Of a stretch of 35,868 nt of DNA, positions 1-8,295 are shown in pieces. Position numbers and translations under genes: made by a program. The notes below the pieces were generated by a model. The model was not told the DNA's origin, searched no databases, and was given only the letters and a program-made list of their open reading frames with translations. Each line of letters opens with the position of its first letter. Position 1 is the stretch's first letter. The DNA comes from an uncultured Caryophanales bacterium (lineage in GTDB: Bacteria; Bacillota_I; Bacilli_A; RF39; UBA660), in contig CAMKAT010000012.1 of assembly GCA_946410555.1 (NCBI GenBank), positions 1-35,868 on the forward strand. The letters are read 5' to 3'.

Positions 1-1586
1 GTTTTATATCCAGTCTTAGTTTTCTTAGCATGAGAAAGTTCTAACTTTTCAAATAGTATTTCACCTAATTGTTTTGGTGAAGATATATTAAATTCAACAC
101 CTGCAAGTTCATATACTTTTTCTTGTAACTTTTCTATATCTTTATTTAATTCAACTCTCATAGACTCTAGAATATCTTTATCACACTTAATACCCTTGAT
201 TTCCATTTTAGCTAATACTTTAGATAAAGGTAATTCTACATCTTTATATAAATCAAATACTTCTTCTTTATTTAATCTTTCTACGAATTCTTCATGAGTA
301 TCAAAAATAAATTTAGCTTTAGAAAGAATAACTTGTTTCTTATCTTCCATCTTTAACACTTCATTATATAAAGGCGTATCAATATCATGATTATTCATTA
401 ATATTGCAATATCATCTTTAACTATTTCATTTAATAAATAAGAAGCAATATTTAAATCATATGATTCATCAATATCAAAGTTATTAGTTAATACCATAGC
501 TTTCTTTAAGTCAAATGTTAATAATTCATGTTTTTTCAACTTATCTAAAGTATCAATTACTTCATCAGATTCTACATAATAAGAATTCTTTCCATCATAA
601 AGTCCCATACCGATAATATTAGCTTTATGATAATTAGAATTATCTGCTTCAATATAGAACGAAACTTTATCTCCTAAAGAATCAATACTCTTTAGTTCTT
701 TAAATTCAACTTTAACTTCTTCTTTTGGTTGTTCACTTCTTTTTATTAAAGAATAAAATTCCAATTCTTTTAACATATTATTAAGTCTATCAGTAGGACC
801 ATCATATTTTAAATCTTCAAACTTAACATCTATTGGAACATTTTTATCAATCGTAGCAAGTTTATAACTAAAGTAAGCAGATTCTTTATCATTAACTAAT
901 TTTTCATGTGTAGTGCCCTTTATTTCATCAATATGTTCATATATACCATCAAGTGTTTCATACTCTTGTAATAGCTTTAAAGCACCTTTTTCACCTATTC
1001 CTTTAACTCCAGGAATATTATCAGAAGAATCTCCCATGATTGCTTTTAAATCAACTACTCTCGGTGGAGTTATACCATATTCTTCAAAAAATGTCTTAGG
1101 ATTATATTTAACAAAACCTTTTTGTTTTAATAATTTAATATTAACAACATCAGTAATCAATTGAAGATAATCATGATCTGAAGTAACTAATAATGCATCC
1201 CATTCTGGATCTTCATCAGCCATTCTTGCTAATGTACCAATAATATCATCTGCTTCATAACCTTCTAACTCTAAATGTTTAATACCCATGCATTCAAGTA
1301 ATTCCCTTGATAAAGGCATTTGTGATTTTAATTCATCAGGAGTCTTAGCTCTTCCTGCTTTATATTCATCATATTCTTCATGTCTAAATGTTTTACCAAT
1401 ATCAAAAGCAACAGCCATATATTCAGGCTTTTCTTCTTGAATTATTTTATAAATCATATTAATAAAACCATATAATGCATTTGTAGCTTGTCCTTTAGAA
1501 TTAGTCATTATCTTACCAGTATATGCAGTAGCATAATAAGCTCTAAACATTAAATTATTACCATCTATTAAAACTATCTTTTTCAT
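1..1586 (-). CDS. polA: DNA polymerase I, N-terminal part (runs off the left edge)
   Basis: Family A DNA polymerase used in gap filling, Okazaki fragment processing and repair. The open frame reads 528 codons from an ATG at 1584-1586 and is still open at base 1. It begins MKKIVLIDGNNLMFRAYYAT, typical of the 5'-3' exonuclease (FEN) domain. It continues through the DGYEADDIIGTLA-type acidic motif, the VTSDHDYLQL motif and the helix-hairpin-helix segment GDSSDNIPGVKGIGEKGA. A degenerate 3'-5' exonuclease-like domain follows, and the last visible residues (GEILFEKLELSH) are the start of the polymerase domain. The catalytic polymerase motifs A-C lie outside the window. The ribosome site AAAGGTGG sits 5-12 bases upstream of the ATG. 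The gene has its own extended -10 promoter after the terminator of the cohesin-like gene. Identity is certain; the 3' end cannot be judged. Confidence 0.95.
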   Translation of the reverse strand, partial: MKKIVLIDGNNLMFRAYYATAYTGKIMTNSKGQATNALYGFINMIYKIIQEEKPEYMAVAFDIGKTFRHEEYDEYKAGRAKTPDELKSQMPLSRELLECMGIKHLELEGYEADDIIGTLARMADEDPEWDALLVTSDHDYLQLITDVVNIKLLKQKGFVKYNPKTFFEEYGITPPRVVDLKAIMGDSSDNIPGVKGIGEKGALKLLQEYETLDGIYEHIDEIKGTTHEKLVNDKESAYFSYKLATIDKNVPIDVKFEDLKYDGPTDRLNNMLKELEFYSLIKRSEQPKEEVKVEFKELKSIDSLGDKVSFYIEADNSNYHKANIIGMGLYDGKNSYYVESDEVIDTLDKLKKHELLTFDLKKAMVLTNNFDIDESYDLNIASYLLNEIVKDDIAILMNNHDIDTPLYNEVLKMEDKKQVILSKAKFIFDTHEEFVERLNKEEVFDLYKDVELPLSKVLAKMEIKGIKCDKDILESMRVELNKDIEKLQEKVYELAGVEFNISSPKQLGEILFEKLELSHAKKTKTGYK

Positions 1587-1607
1587 ATATTTCCACCTTT
1601 CTTTTAT

Positions 1608-1616
1608 ATTATATCA
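1608..1616 (-). promoter_or_regulatory. polA promoter, extended -10
   Basis: On the minus strand this reads TGATATAAT, an extended -10 (TGnTATAAT), about 22 bases upstream of the polA ATG. No convincing -35 is seen at 16-18 bp. Confidence 0.6.
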
Positions 1617-1643
1617 AAGAATTTACCAATATTAGATTTTAAA

Positions 1644-1675
1644 TAAAAAAATGTAGAAATAATTCTACATTTTTA
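1644..1675 (-). terminator. Intrinsic terminator of the dockerin/cohesin operon
   Basis: Stem 1651-1658 with 1663-1670 (8 bp, 4-base loop), extended by A:T pairs 1647-1650/1671-1674, followed on the minus strand by a T run at 1645-1650. The extended stem overlaps the TAA stop codon at 1673-1675. Confidence 0.8.
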
Positions 1676-3379
1676 CCAATCAAAGTCTTTAGCTTTTTTA
1701 GCTTCAGCTTTAGCTTTACGTTTTTCTTCTTTTTCACGTTTCTTCTTATCTTTTTTAGATTCAACAATTGGTTCTTCTTCAACTAAATCTTCATCAATAT
1801 CTAGTTCTTTAGTTTGAATTTCTTCTTTTTCTTCTTCAGGAGTTTCTTCTACTTCTAGAGGAACTTCTTCAACTACTTCTTTTTTCTTTCTTCTAGATTT
1901 CTTTTCAGGTTTAGGTTCTTCTTCAATATTTTTAAGTTCTTTTAATTCTTCTTTCATTTCTTTAGTATTAAGATCTTCAACATAAACTTCTTCTTCATCT
2001 TCATGTGAATCTTCAGCTTTAGGTTCTTCTTCAACTTCATCAACAAAATAAGAAGAATCATCATTATCTATAGAATCAATATCGTTAGTTTTTTCTTTTC
2101 TTCTCTTTTCTTTTCTATTACCTTTTCTACCAAAGATACAAATAAGTAATAATAATACTGAGAATCCAATCAATCCATAAATGATATATTTATAAATTTC
2201 AATTTTTTCATTAGCTAATTTTTCAATAACACCATCATAAATAATAAATGAACCATCATCTTTATTAAATAAATAATAATTTTTTTCATTGGTATTAGTA
2301 TCTAATCCATAATAGATAACATACTTATCACTTAATGAATAACTATTTGATGAAACGGTATATTTAAATAAATCATTTTCAGGTAAATCTAATGGAGTAA
2401 AAATAGTATCTCCAAATTTATATTCAATATATTCTTTAACTATTTTATTACCATCATATATAAACATTTTAATATTACCATTAGCATCTTTAACACCAAT
2501 AATAATGTAATCAATAATATCAGAGTATAAAGCTGGAATTTCAGTTTCATTATAAATAGTAGTAGTACTTACAAAACCAACATGTTCAGGTAATACATCT
2601 TTTCTTCTAATAATAGTATATTCAACATTATCAAAAGTAATAGTAATAGGATCTAACTCTTCCCTAGTTACAACAACTTTATAAGTTAATTGATTACCTT
2701 TTTGAGCAGTAACTACGATATCAAATGAATTACTTCCTTCGGTAAATGTTACTTCTCCACCTCCATTAACAGAAGCAGTACTATCAGCTTTAGCTACATC
2801 AATACTACCCTTTTCAACTTCATTAGGAACAGTAACACTATATTCTAACGTATCTTTATTAAATTCAGGACTAATACTATAATCTTTAGTTTCTCCATTT
2901 ACATCAGTACCTTTAACAGTAATAGACGAAAGATAAGCATTAGTTGAGTAAGTAGCTTCTAATTCTGATTGTGTCAAACATCTAATGTTTGCACTACCAA
3001 TACTAATACCACTTATTTGTCCTTCAGTTTTATATGAATAAATAGCAGCATTCTTTAAAGTTACTTTAGTAGATCCACTTTTAAGTGCTTTGAATGTAAA
3101 TGTTTCAGTTTGACCAGTTAAATTAACTACACCTGCTTTAACACAAGTAGATGCATCTGCTGTTGAACCAGTTAATTTAAGTACACTTGAATCATATGAA
3201 ATACAATACGACCAAGCACCTAAATCATTAGATGAAACTTTTACAGATACTTTAACAGTATTACCAACTATTACAGTAGATGAATTAGCATATACACTAA
3301 ATCCACTTGCAGCATTAACTGTTGTAGCTCCTACAAATAATAAACAAATAAATATAAATAATTTACAAAATCTTTTCAT
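1673..3379 (-). CDS. Membrane-anchored cohesin-like surface protein with charged cytoplasmic tail
   Basis: A 568-residue protein. Residues 1-24 form a signal peptide ending VNA-A. Residues about 27-135 resemble a type I cohesin fold: a GNTVKVSVKVS strand, then GAWSYCISYDSSVLKLTG, then a TFTFKAL strand. Residues about 147-240 look like a cadherin-like beta-sandwich (LSSITVKG ... YSVTVP ... YKVVVTRE). Residues 245-395 are an unassigned extracellular region. A single membrane helix lies at about 397-416, followed by a roughly 150-residue intracellular tail of alternating Glu-rich and Lys-rich blocks. The gene lies 11 bases downstream of a dockerin-bearing wall hydrolase, so the simplest reading is a membrane receptor for that enzyme. 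The ribosome site GGGAGGTAA precedes the ATG well. The cohesin call is from fold-like motifs only; an Ig-like or BIG domain is the alternative. A terminator overlaps the stop codon. Confidence 0.72.
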   Translation of the reverse strand: MKRFCKLFIFICLLFVGATTVNAASGFSVYANSSTVIVGNTVKVSVKVSSNDLGAWSYCISYDSSVLKLTGSTADASTCVKAGVVNLTGQTETFTFKALKSGSTKVTLKNAAIYSYKTEGQISGISIGSANIRCLTQSELEATYSTNAYLSSITVKGTDVNGETKDYSISPEFNKDTLEYSVTVPNEVEKGSIDVAKADSTASVNGGGEVTFTEGSNSFDIVVTAQKGNQLTYKVVVTREELDPITITFDNVEYTIIRRKDVLPEHVGFVSTTTIYNETEIPALYSDIIDYIIIGVKDANGNIKMFIYDGNKIVKEYIEYKFGDTIFTPLDLPENDLFKYTVSSNSYSLSDKYVIYYGLDTNTNEKNYYLFNKDDGSFIIYDGVIEKLANEKIEIYKYIIYGLIGFSVLLLLICIFGRKGNRKEKRRKEKTNDIDSIDNDDSSYFVDEVEEEPKAEDSHEDEEEVYVEDLNTKEMKEELKELKNIEEEPKPEKKSRRKKKEVVEEVPLEVEETPEEEKEEIQTKELDIDEDLVEEEPIVESKKDKKKREKEEKRKAKAEAKKAKDFDW

Positions 3380-3390
3380 GAATTACCTCC

Positions 3391-5331
3391 CTATAGACTT
3401 AAACTACCTAATAAATATTTTTGAACTCTTAATAAATCTTGAATATTAATAGTACCATCAGCATTTACATCACATGCTTTATTTTCAGCACCACTTAAAT
3501 TAATAGATCCTAAGATATGTTTTTGAATTCTTAATAAATCTTGAATATTTACATTACCGTCTGAATTTACATCACCATGAATAGATAATTGGTAAGTTTG
3601 ACTACCTCCAGAAACAGTATTAATTGTTAGGTTGTATCCAGTCTTAACTGTTGAATTATTATCAATTTGTTTTCCAGATGAATCAGTTACATAAACTTTA
3701 GCATATGGACTTATACCATTTGCACTACTTACTAATGTAGATACAAGTGTACCAACACTTAAATCATAAATATTAGTTCCGTTAACTTTAATGTTCATTC
3801 CATTAATAATATCACTTGGCTTTTTATCATCTTTTACTTTATGAATTGTAATTGTATATGTTTTAGTAGTACCAGCAGCACTAGTAACAGTTAAGTTAAC
3901 AGTCGTAGAATCATTATTTAATGCTATTTCACCACCACCAGATAGTCTTGAATCCGGACTTGAAAGTGCAGCATTAACAACTACTGCTTTAACATCATCT
4001 AATACATAATAATTATAATTTGTAATATCTTCATCAAAGTTATCTATAATTTTACCATCTACATAAATTGCAGCTAAAAGTGAATTTGTAGAAAGTAAAC
4101 TTGCTTGAACAGTTTGTAGTGGCATATTCTCATAAACAGGAATAGTAAAATTATAATTTTTATCAACCAATCCATTACTTGCTAGAGAATCTTTAAATGT
4201 ATAACCTTCTTGATAAGGCGCCATAATATTACCCATATATTGATTAGTATAATGAGAATATACAGCTCTTGGACTTGTATTAAACTTTTCATAATATAAA
4301 GTATCTTGTCCCTTAGAAATATATCCATAAGATATGAAACTAGCTCCACCTTTGATAGCAAGTTCTCTTGAAGTCCAAGGTCTTAAGTGAGTTGTATATT
4401 TTCCACCATAACCACTTGCATAAACTAATGCTGCCTTTGCAGGATTAGATTCAGATGAATAAGCTCCAATACTATAGTAGTTATAATATCCATAAATATT
4501 ATATCCATTATATGTTCCACCTTCAGTACCAGATACCATTGTAGCATTTTCTCTAGTTCCAACTTCAAGTACTGATTTAGAAGCTAAGTGTAATGAAGAA
4601 ACACCAAATTGTCTTCCTCCATCTATAAACCAATTAACATAATTACCTTGAGAAAGATAAGAACTACCAAATACTGATCTAACAGCATCTGGTGTATCAA
4701 CAGCTTCATTAAATGATAATGTTTGAAACATAAATATTGTTTTATCAAGTAAGAAGTTTCTTGGATCCATAAAATAAGCAGTTACTTTTTTATTTGCTTC
4801 ATACCAGTTAGATCCTTCGATTACCCTTGAGCTTGCTGCATATGCATCAATATACTTTTGTAACATCGCAGATGTATTACCAGTTAATTGAATTTCATTT
4901 AAACCCTCGCTATTAACGGCAGTATAAAAATCTATTCCAGTCTTAGAAGCTTTAAAAGTCCAATTAGGATGAATACTATGTAAATAAGATAAATAAGGAC
5001 AATAACTATCAGGGAATCCAGCTTGTTTTAAACTATTACAATATCCAGGATCACTTTTAGTAATCTTTGAATACTCTGCAACATATCTACCAAGAATATA
5101 TCCAGTATTTTGTCCATCATATACTACTCTCATCCAAGTACCATCATTTTCTAAGATTGTAAGATTAGTACCATAAATAACTTTAGCTAGTAAAGTACCA
5201 CTTGTACTCTTAGAACCTCTGATTGATACAAAATCACCAATAACAAAACCTGTACTATTAGCAAGTACAGTTAAAGGTAGTATAAATATAGATACTAAAA
5301 ATAAAATTGTTAATATAAAGTATTTCTTCAT
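3391..5331 (-). CDS. Secreted SH3b / GH73-like glucosaminidase with C-terminal type I dockerin
   Basis: A 646-residue predicted peptidoglycan hydrolase. Residues 1-24 are a signal peptide. An SH3b domain follows at about 27-88 (VIGDFVSIRG ... GTWMRVVYDGQNTGYILG). A glucosaminidase domain of the LytD/GH73 type spans about 95-400, with typical segments YFMDPRNFLLDKTIFMFQ and SSLHLASKSVLEVG, where the Glu is the likely catalytic acid. A cadherin-like beta-sandwich covers about 420-500 and a second beta-rich segment about 510-585. Residues 585-646 are a dockerin made of two calcium-binding F-hand repeats, DVNSDGNVNIQDLLRIQK and DVNADGTINIQDLLRVQK. Both have Asp/Asn at positions 1, 3, 5, 9 and 12. 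The repeats are nearly identical, including the recognition pair Ile-Gln, as in dual-mode dockerins. It is the first gene of a two-gene operon with the cohesin-like protein. Start supported by AAAGGTAG upstream and an extended -10 promoter. Confidence 0.85.
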   Translation of the reverse strand: MKKYFILTILFLVSIFILPLTVLANSTGFVIGDFVSIRGSKSTSGTLLAKVIYGTNLTILENDGTWMRVVYDGQNTGYILGRYVAEYSKITKSDPGYCNSLKQAGFPDSYCPYLSYLHSIHPNWTFKASKTGIDFYTAVNSEGLNEIQLTGNTSAMLQKYIDAYAASSRVIEGSNWYEANKKVTAYFMDPRNFLLDKTIFMFQTLSFNEAVDTPDAVRSVFGSSYLSQGNYVNWFIDGGRQFGVSSLHLASKSVLEVGTRENATMVSGTEGGTYNGYNIYGYYNYYSIGAYSSESNPAKAALVYASGYGGKYTTHLRPWTSRELAIKGGASFISYGYISKGQDTLYYEKFNTSPRAVYSHYTNQYMGNIMAPYQEGYTFKDSLASNGLVDKNYNFTIPVYENMPLQTVQASLLSTNSLLAAIYVDGKIIDNFDEDITNYNYYVLDDVKAVVVNAALSSPDSRLSGGGEIALNNDSTTVNLTVTSAAGTTKTYTITIHKVKDDKKPSDIINGMNIKVNGTNIYDLSVGTLVSTLVSSANGISPYAKVYVTDSSGKQIDNNSTVKTGYNLTINTVSGGSQTYQLSIHGDVNSDGNVNIQDLLRIQKHILGSINLSGAENKACDVNADGTINIQDLLRVQKYLLGSLSL

Positions 5332-5357
5332 AAGACTACCTTTCTATTATCTATATA

Positions 5358-5366
5358 ATTATACCA
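5358..5366 (-). promoter_or_regulatory. Promoter of dockerin/cohesin operon, extended -10
   Basis: Minus strand reads TGGTATAAT, about 27 bases upstream of the ATG at 5329-5331. A weak -35 (TTTAAT) lies 17 bp further upstream. Confidence 0.6.
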
Positions 5367-5418
5367 ATAGAATAAACATTATTAAATGAATAGACATATA
5401 ACTTTACTTTTACTTTTA

Positions 5419-5443
5419 CAAAAAAAGATGGTCTAAACCATCT
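5419..5443 (-). terminator. Intrinsic terminator of cdd-yvcK
   Basis: Stem 5426-5432 with 5437-5443 (agatggt/accatct, loop of 4), with a T run on the minus strand at 5420-5426. The stem includes two bases of the yvcK TAG stop at 5442-5444. Confidence 0.8.
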
Positions 5444-6392
5444 AATCATTATCCATAATATAAGAAAATATTAAATAAGCAGTTTTTAAAGCATCATGTC
5501 TTAAATAACCATCTTCTATTTTCCATATTTTATCTTTTATAATTTCAACATTCATTTTCTTTAAAGTAAGTTCATCTAATTTAACAGGATCTTTTTGTTC
5601 AAGTGATGCATATTTTTTAACAATGTAATTAGACATTTTAACACTATTAGCAATGACAGCATCAATTCCATACTTACCTAAATATTTTTCAATATATTTA
5701 ATATGATCAGATACTTTAAAGTTATCAGTTTCACCTGGTTGTGTAACTAAGTTACATACATATATCTTTTTAGCTTTAGACTTATTTATTTCATCTACAA
5801 TTCCATCAACTAATAAATTAGGAACAACGCTTGTAAGTAATGAACCAGAAGAGAAAACTATTAAATCAGCACTACTAATAGCTTTTTTAATATCTTGGGA
5901 TAAACTTATTTTTTTATTATATTTAACCCTTACTATTTTTCTAGGATCTTTAGTTAGTTCTTCTTCTCCGATTATCTCTTCACCTTTTTTAGTAATACCT
6001 ACTAAATCAACATTTTCTTCAGTAATAGGAAGTACATTACCTTTGATATTTAACATCTTCGCCATCGTAGGAATAGAATGTTTAAAGTCACCTTTCATTT
6101 CTAAAAGAGATGTCATAATTAAATTCTTAATAGAATGAGTTTCTAACTCAGTTCCTTTTTCGAATCTATAATTCATTAATTCTTTAATATCATCATCAAC
6201 ATTAGACATAGAAAGTAAAACTTTAGTAATATCTCCAACAGCAGGAATATTAAATTCATTTCTAAGTTTACCTGTACTTCGTCCATTATCTGCAACTGTA
6301 ACAATTGCAGTTACATCTATAGGAAATTCTTTTAATCCCTTTAATAATTGTGAAAGGCCTGTACCCCCACCAAATATAACGACCTTTTTCAT
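5442..6392 (-). CDS. yvcK: YvcK/CofD-like protein (gluconeogenesis factor family)
   Basis: A 316-residue member of the YvcK/YbhK branch of the CofD superfamily. In Bacillus the protein is needed for growth on gluconeogenic carbon sources and for correct cell shape, and it binds UDP-sugars. The N-terminal nucleotide-binding loop GGGTGL is at residues 8-13. The conserved TVADNGRSTGKLR and AVGDITKVLL segments follow, and the middle carries VFSSGSLLTSVVPNLLV and CNLVTQPGETDNF. Length is normal for the family. It starts 4 bases after cdd and ends in a terminator. The usual neighbours rapZ and whiA are absent here, which is unusual for Bacillota. The assignment is firm, the physiological role in this organism is inferred from relatives. 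Confidence 0.92.
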   Translation of the reverse strand: MKKVVIFGGGTGLSQLLKGLKEFPIDVTAIVTVADNGRSTGKLRNEFNIPAVGDITKVLLSMSNVDDDIKELMNYRFEKGTELETHSIKNLIMTSLLEMKGDFKHSIPTMAKMLNIKGNVLPITEENVDLVGITKKGEEIIGEEELTKDPRKIVRVKYNKKISLSQDIKKAISSADLIVFSSGSLLTSVVPNLLVDGIVDEINKSKAKKIYVCNLVTQPGETDNFKVSDHIKYIEKYLGKYGIDAVIANSVKMSNYIVKKYASLEQKDPVKLDELTLKKMNVEIIKDKIWKIEDGYLRHDALKTAYLIFSYIMDND

Positions 6393-6396
6393 ATTA

Positions 6397-6780
6397 TTAA
6401 TCTAAGTCCTTTGAATCAAATGGATATGGACATAATTCTTCAACAGTAAATACTTTTTCTTCTCCTTCACCATTAACTGAAATAACTTTATCTGTCTTAT
6501 CAAAGAATTCTAAAATAACTTGTCTACATGCAAAACATGGAGTTCCAAATTCACCATTAGAAAGCATTACATAGATTTCTTTAAAATCTCCTCTTTTATA
6601 TCCATGAGCAATAGCAGCTCCGATCGCATGTCTTTCAGCACAAATTGATGTACCATTAGCGTTTTCAACATTAACACCATCAAATGTATTTCCATCCTTC
6701 ATAACTACAACAGCAGATACTGGGAAGTTATAATAAGGACTATATGAATTATTTAATAAACTTTTTAATCTATTGTACAT
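6397..6780 (-). CDS. cdd: Cytidine deaminase
   Basis: A 127-residue zinc-dependent deaminase converting (deoxy)cytidine to (deoxy)uridine in pyrimidine salvage; cytoplasmic, normally tetrameric. Zinc and catalytic residues are visible as CAER (Cys47, Glu49) and PCFAC (Cys82, Cys85). The substrate-binding segment FDGVNVENANG is also present. Length matches the tetrameric family. First gene of a two-gene unit with yvcK, preceded by its own extended -10. The ribosome site is AGGATGGTGA, a little distant from the ATG. Confidence 0.93.
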   Translation of the reverse strand: MYNRLKSLLNNSYSPYYNFPVSAVVVMKDGNTFDGVNVENANGTSICAERHAIGAAIAHGYKRGDFKEIYVMLSNGEFGTPCFACRQVILEFFDKTDKVISVNGEGEEKVFTVEELCPYPFDSKDLD

Positions 6781-6801
6781 TTATAATCACCATCCTAATT
6801 C

Positions 6802-6810
6802 ATTATAACA
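6802..6810 (-). promoter_or_regulatory. cdd-yvcK promoter, extended -10
   Basis: Minus strand reads TGTTATAAT. The -35 position (about 6825-6830) falls inside the stem of the preceding terminator and carries no consensus, so recognition probably depends on the TGn element. Confidence 0.6.
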
Positions 6811-6815
6811 TACAA

Positions 6816-6843
6816 ACAAAAAAAGGAACCATAAAGGTTCCTT
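6816..6843 (-). terminator. Intrinsic terminator of FIST-ALDH operon
   Basis: Stem 6823-6830 with 6836-6843 (aaggaacc/ggttcctt, loop of 5), followed by T-rich minus-strand sequence at 6814-6824. The stem starts 6 bases after the TAG stop at 6850-6852. Confidence 0.8.
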
Positions 6844-6849
6844 AAACTC

Positions 6850-8286
6850 CTATTTCATTACATTCTTTAAAATAACAGTTTTAGTTCTAGACATTTCATG
6901 AAGTGTAGTCATTATACCTTCATTACCAATTCCAGAATATTTCCAACCACCAAACGGTTGTTCAAATGATCTAAAGAAACTTGCTCCGTTAATAACGAAT
7001 CCACCTGATTCACATTTTTCAGCAGCTTTGAATGCTTTATTCATATTATTTGTAATAATACCACCACTTAAACCAAATTTAGATTGGTTAGCTATTTCTA
7101 AAGCTTCTTCAATAGTATCAAATCCTATAACCGGGATTACTGGTCCAAAGATTTCCATATCTTTAGCAACATCCATGTCTTTAGTCACTCCGTCTAGAAT
7201 AGTAGGTTCAAAGAAAGCACCGTTTCTTCTTCCACCTTTAACTATTCTAGCACCAGCTGCAACTGTATCATTAACTTGTTTTTCAACTTCAATCGCAGCT
7301 TGTTCGCTTATTAAGCATCCAATATCACTAGTTGGATCACTAGGCATACCTACCTTTAGTGTATCTATCTTTTCAGACATCTTCTTAATAAATTCGTCCT
7401 TAATAGAATTCTCAACTAAGAATCTTTTAGATGCACAACATACTTGTCCAGTGTTATATAATCTACCCCAGACAACTTCATTTACAGCTAAATCTAAATC
7501 TCCATCTGCACATATAATCATTGCATCATTACCGCCTAATTCAAGTGATGAATGAGCACAATGATCAGCACATTTTTTAGCTGCATCAATACCTGCTTCA
7601 GTAGAACCAGTTAAAGTTACCATTGAAACTTTCGGGTTAGAAGTAAGTGCAGTTCCAACTACACTTCCAGCTCCGTGAACTACTTCAATAACACCAGCTG
7701 GAACCCCTGCTTCAACTAATAATTCAACATATCTTGTTAGTGTTAAAGGATTAACACTCGCAGGTTTTAAAATAACTGAGTTACCCATTAATAATGCAGG
7801 TGGTATTTTATTAATAAAAATATCACTAGGGAAATTAAATGGAATAATAGCTACTACAACACCAAGTGGTTGTTGCATAGTAAATTGGATAGTATTTTCT
7901 TGTCCAGCTTCAGTTCCTCTAGGTACGACATTTCCATAATCATGTTTTACCTTTTCAACATAAGCAGGAACACCAATTGAAATATTTCCAATTTCTGCTA
8001 TTGCTTCTTTAATTGGTTTACCAGTTTCATCTGATAAAAGTTTAGCAAGCTCAGCACTATTTTGTTCAACTAAGTCTTTAAACTTCATTAAACATTTACA
8101 TCTTTCTAATAGTGGAGTTGCTTCCCATTCTTTTTGTGAAGCATAAGCTTCATCAACTGCCTTATTAATATCTTCAACAGTTAGACTAGGAACAGTATCT
8201 ACTAATTCATTAGTAGCAGGATTCATTACTTGAATAGTTTCACCATTAGAAGAATCTACCCAATTCTTACCTATTAAACTTTTCAT
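6850..8286 (-). CDS. NAD(P)-dependent aldehyde dehydrogenase (succinate-semialdehyde/lactaldehyde dehydrogenase-like)
   Basis: A 478-residue ALDH-superfamily enzyme that oxidises an aldehyde to the carboxylic acid. Visible elements: the PFNFP oxyanion Asn at 151, the cofactor-binding segment ILKPASVNPLT, LTGSTEAG, the general base in LELGG (Glu249) and the catalytic GQVCC (Cys283). A C-terminal EIFGPVIPVIGF-type motif and PFGGWKYSG are also present. Overall it looks most like the succinate-semialdehyde or lactaldehyde dehydrogenase group, but the substrate cannot be set from motifs. It lies 9 bases downstream of a FIST-domain gene with an excellent AGGAGG site. The third codon positions look richer in G/C than in the neighbouring genes, a possible sign of transfer or of high expression. 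Confidence 0.9.
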   Translation of the reverse strand: MKSLIGKNWVDSSNGETIQVMNPATNELVDTVPSLTVEDINKAVDEAYASQKEWEATPLLERCKCLMKFKDLVEQNSAELAKLLSDETGKPIKEAIAEIGNISIGVPAYVEKVKHDYGNVVPRGTEAGQENTIQFTMQQPLGVVVAIIPFNFPSDIFINKIPPALLMGNSVILKPASVNPLTLTRYVELLVEAGVPAGVIEVVHGAGSVVGTALTSNPKVSMVTLTGSTEAGIDAAKKCADHCAHSSLELGGNDAMIICADGDLDLAVNEVVWGRLYNTGQVCCASKRFLVENSIKDEFIKKMSEKIDTLKVGMPSDPTSDIGCLISEQAAIEVEKQVNDTVAAGARIVKGGRRNGAFFEPTILDGVTKDMDVAKDMEIFGPVIPVIGFDTIEEALEIANQSKFGLSGGIITNNMNKAFKAAEKCESGGFVINGASFFRSFEQPFGGWKYSGIGNEGIMTTLHEMSRTKTVILKNVMK

Positions 8287-8295
8287 TAATGCCTC

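Noticed and set aside
913-1164. Plus-strand open frames across the window (e.g. 913-1164, 7028-7555, 14842-15138, 15782-16330, 34501-34707)
   Set aside because: All lie opposite well-identified minus-strand genes, have no ribosome site or promoter, and their sequences are the low-complexity Ser/Ile/Phe mirror of the real codons.
5401-5419. Short tandem actttt repeat between the yvcK terminator and the dockerin operon promoter
   Set aside because: Only about three imperfect hexamers. Likely a chance simple sequence with no supported role.
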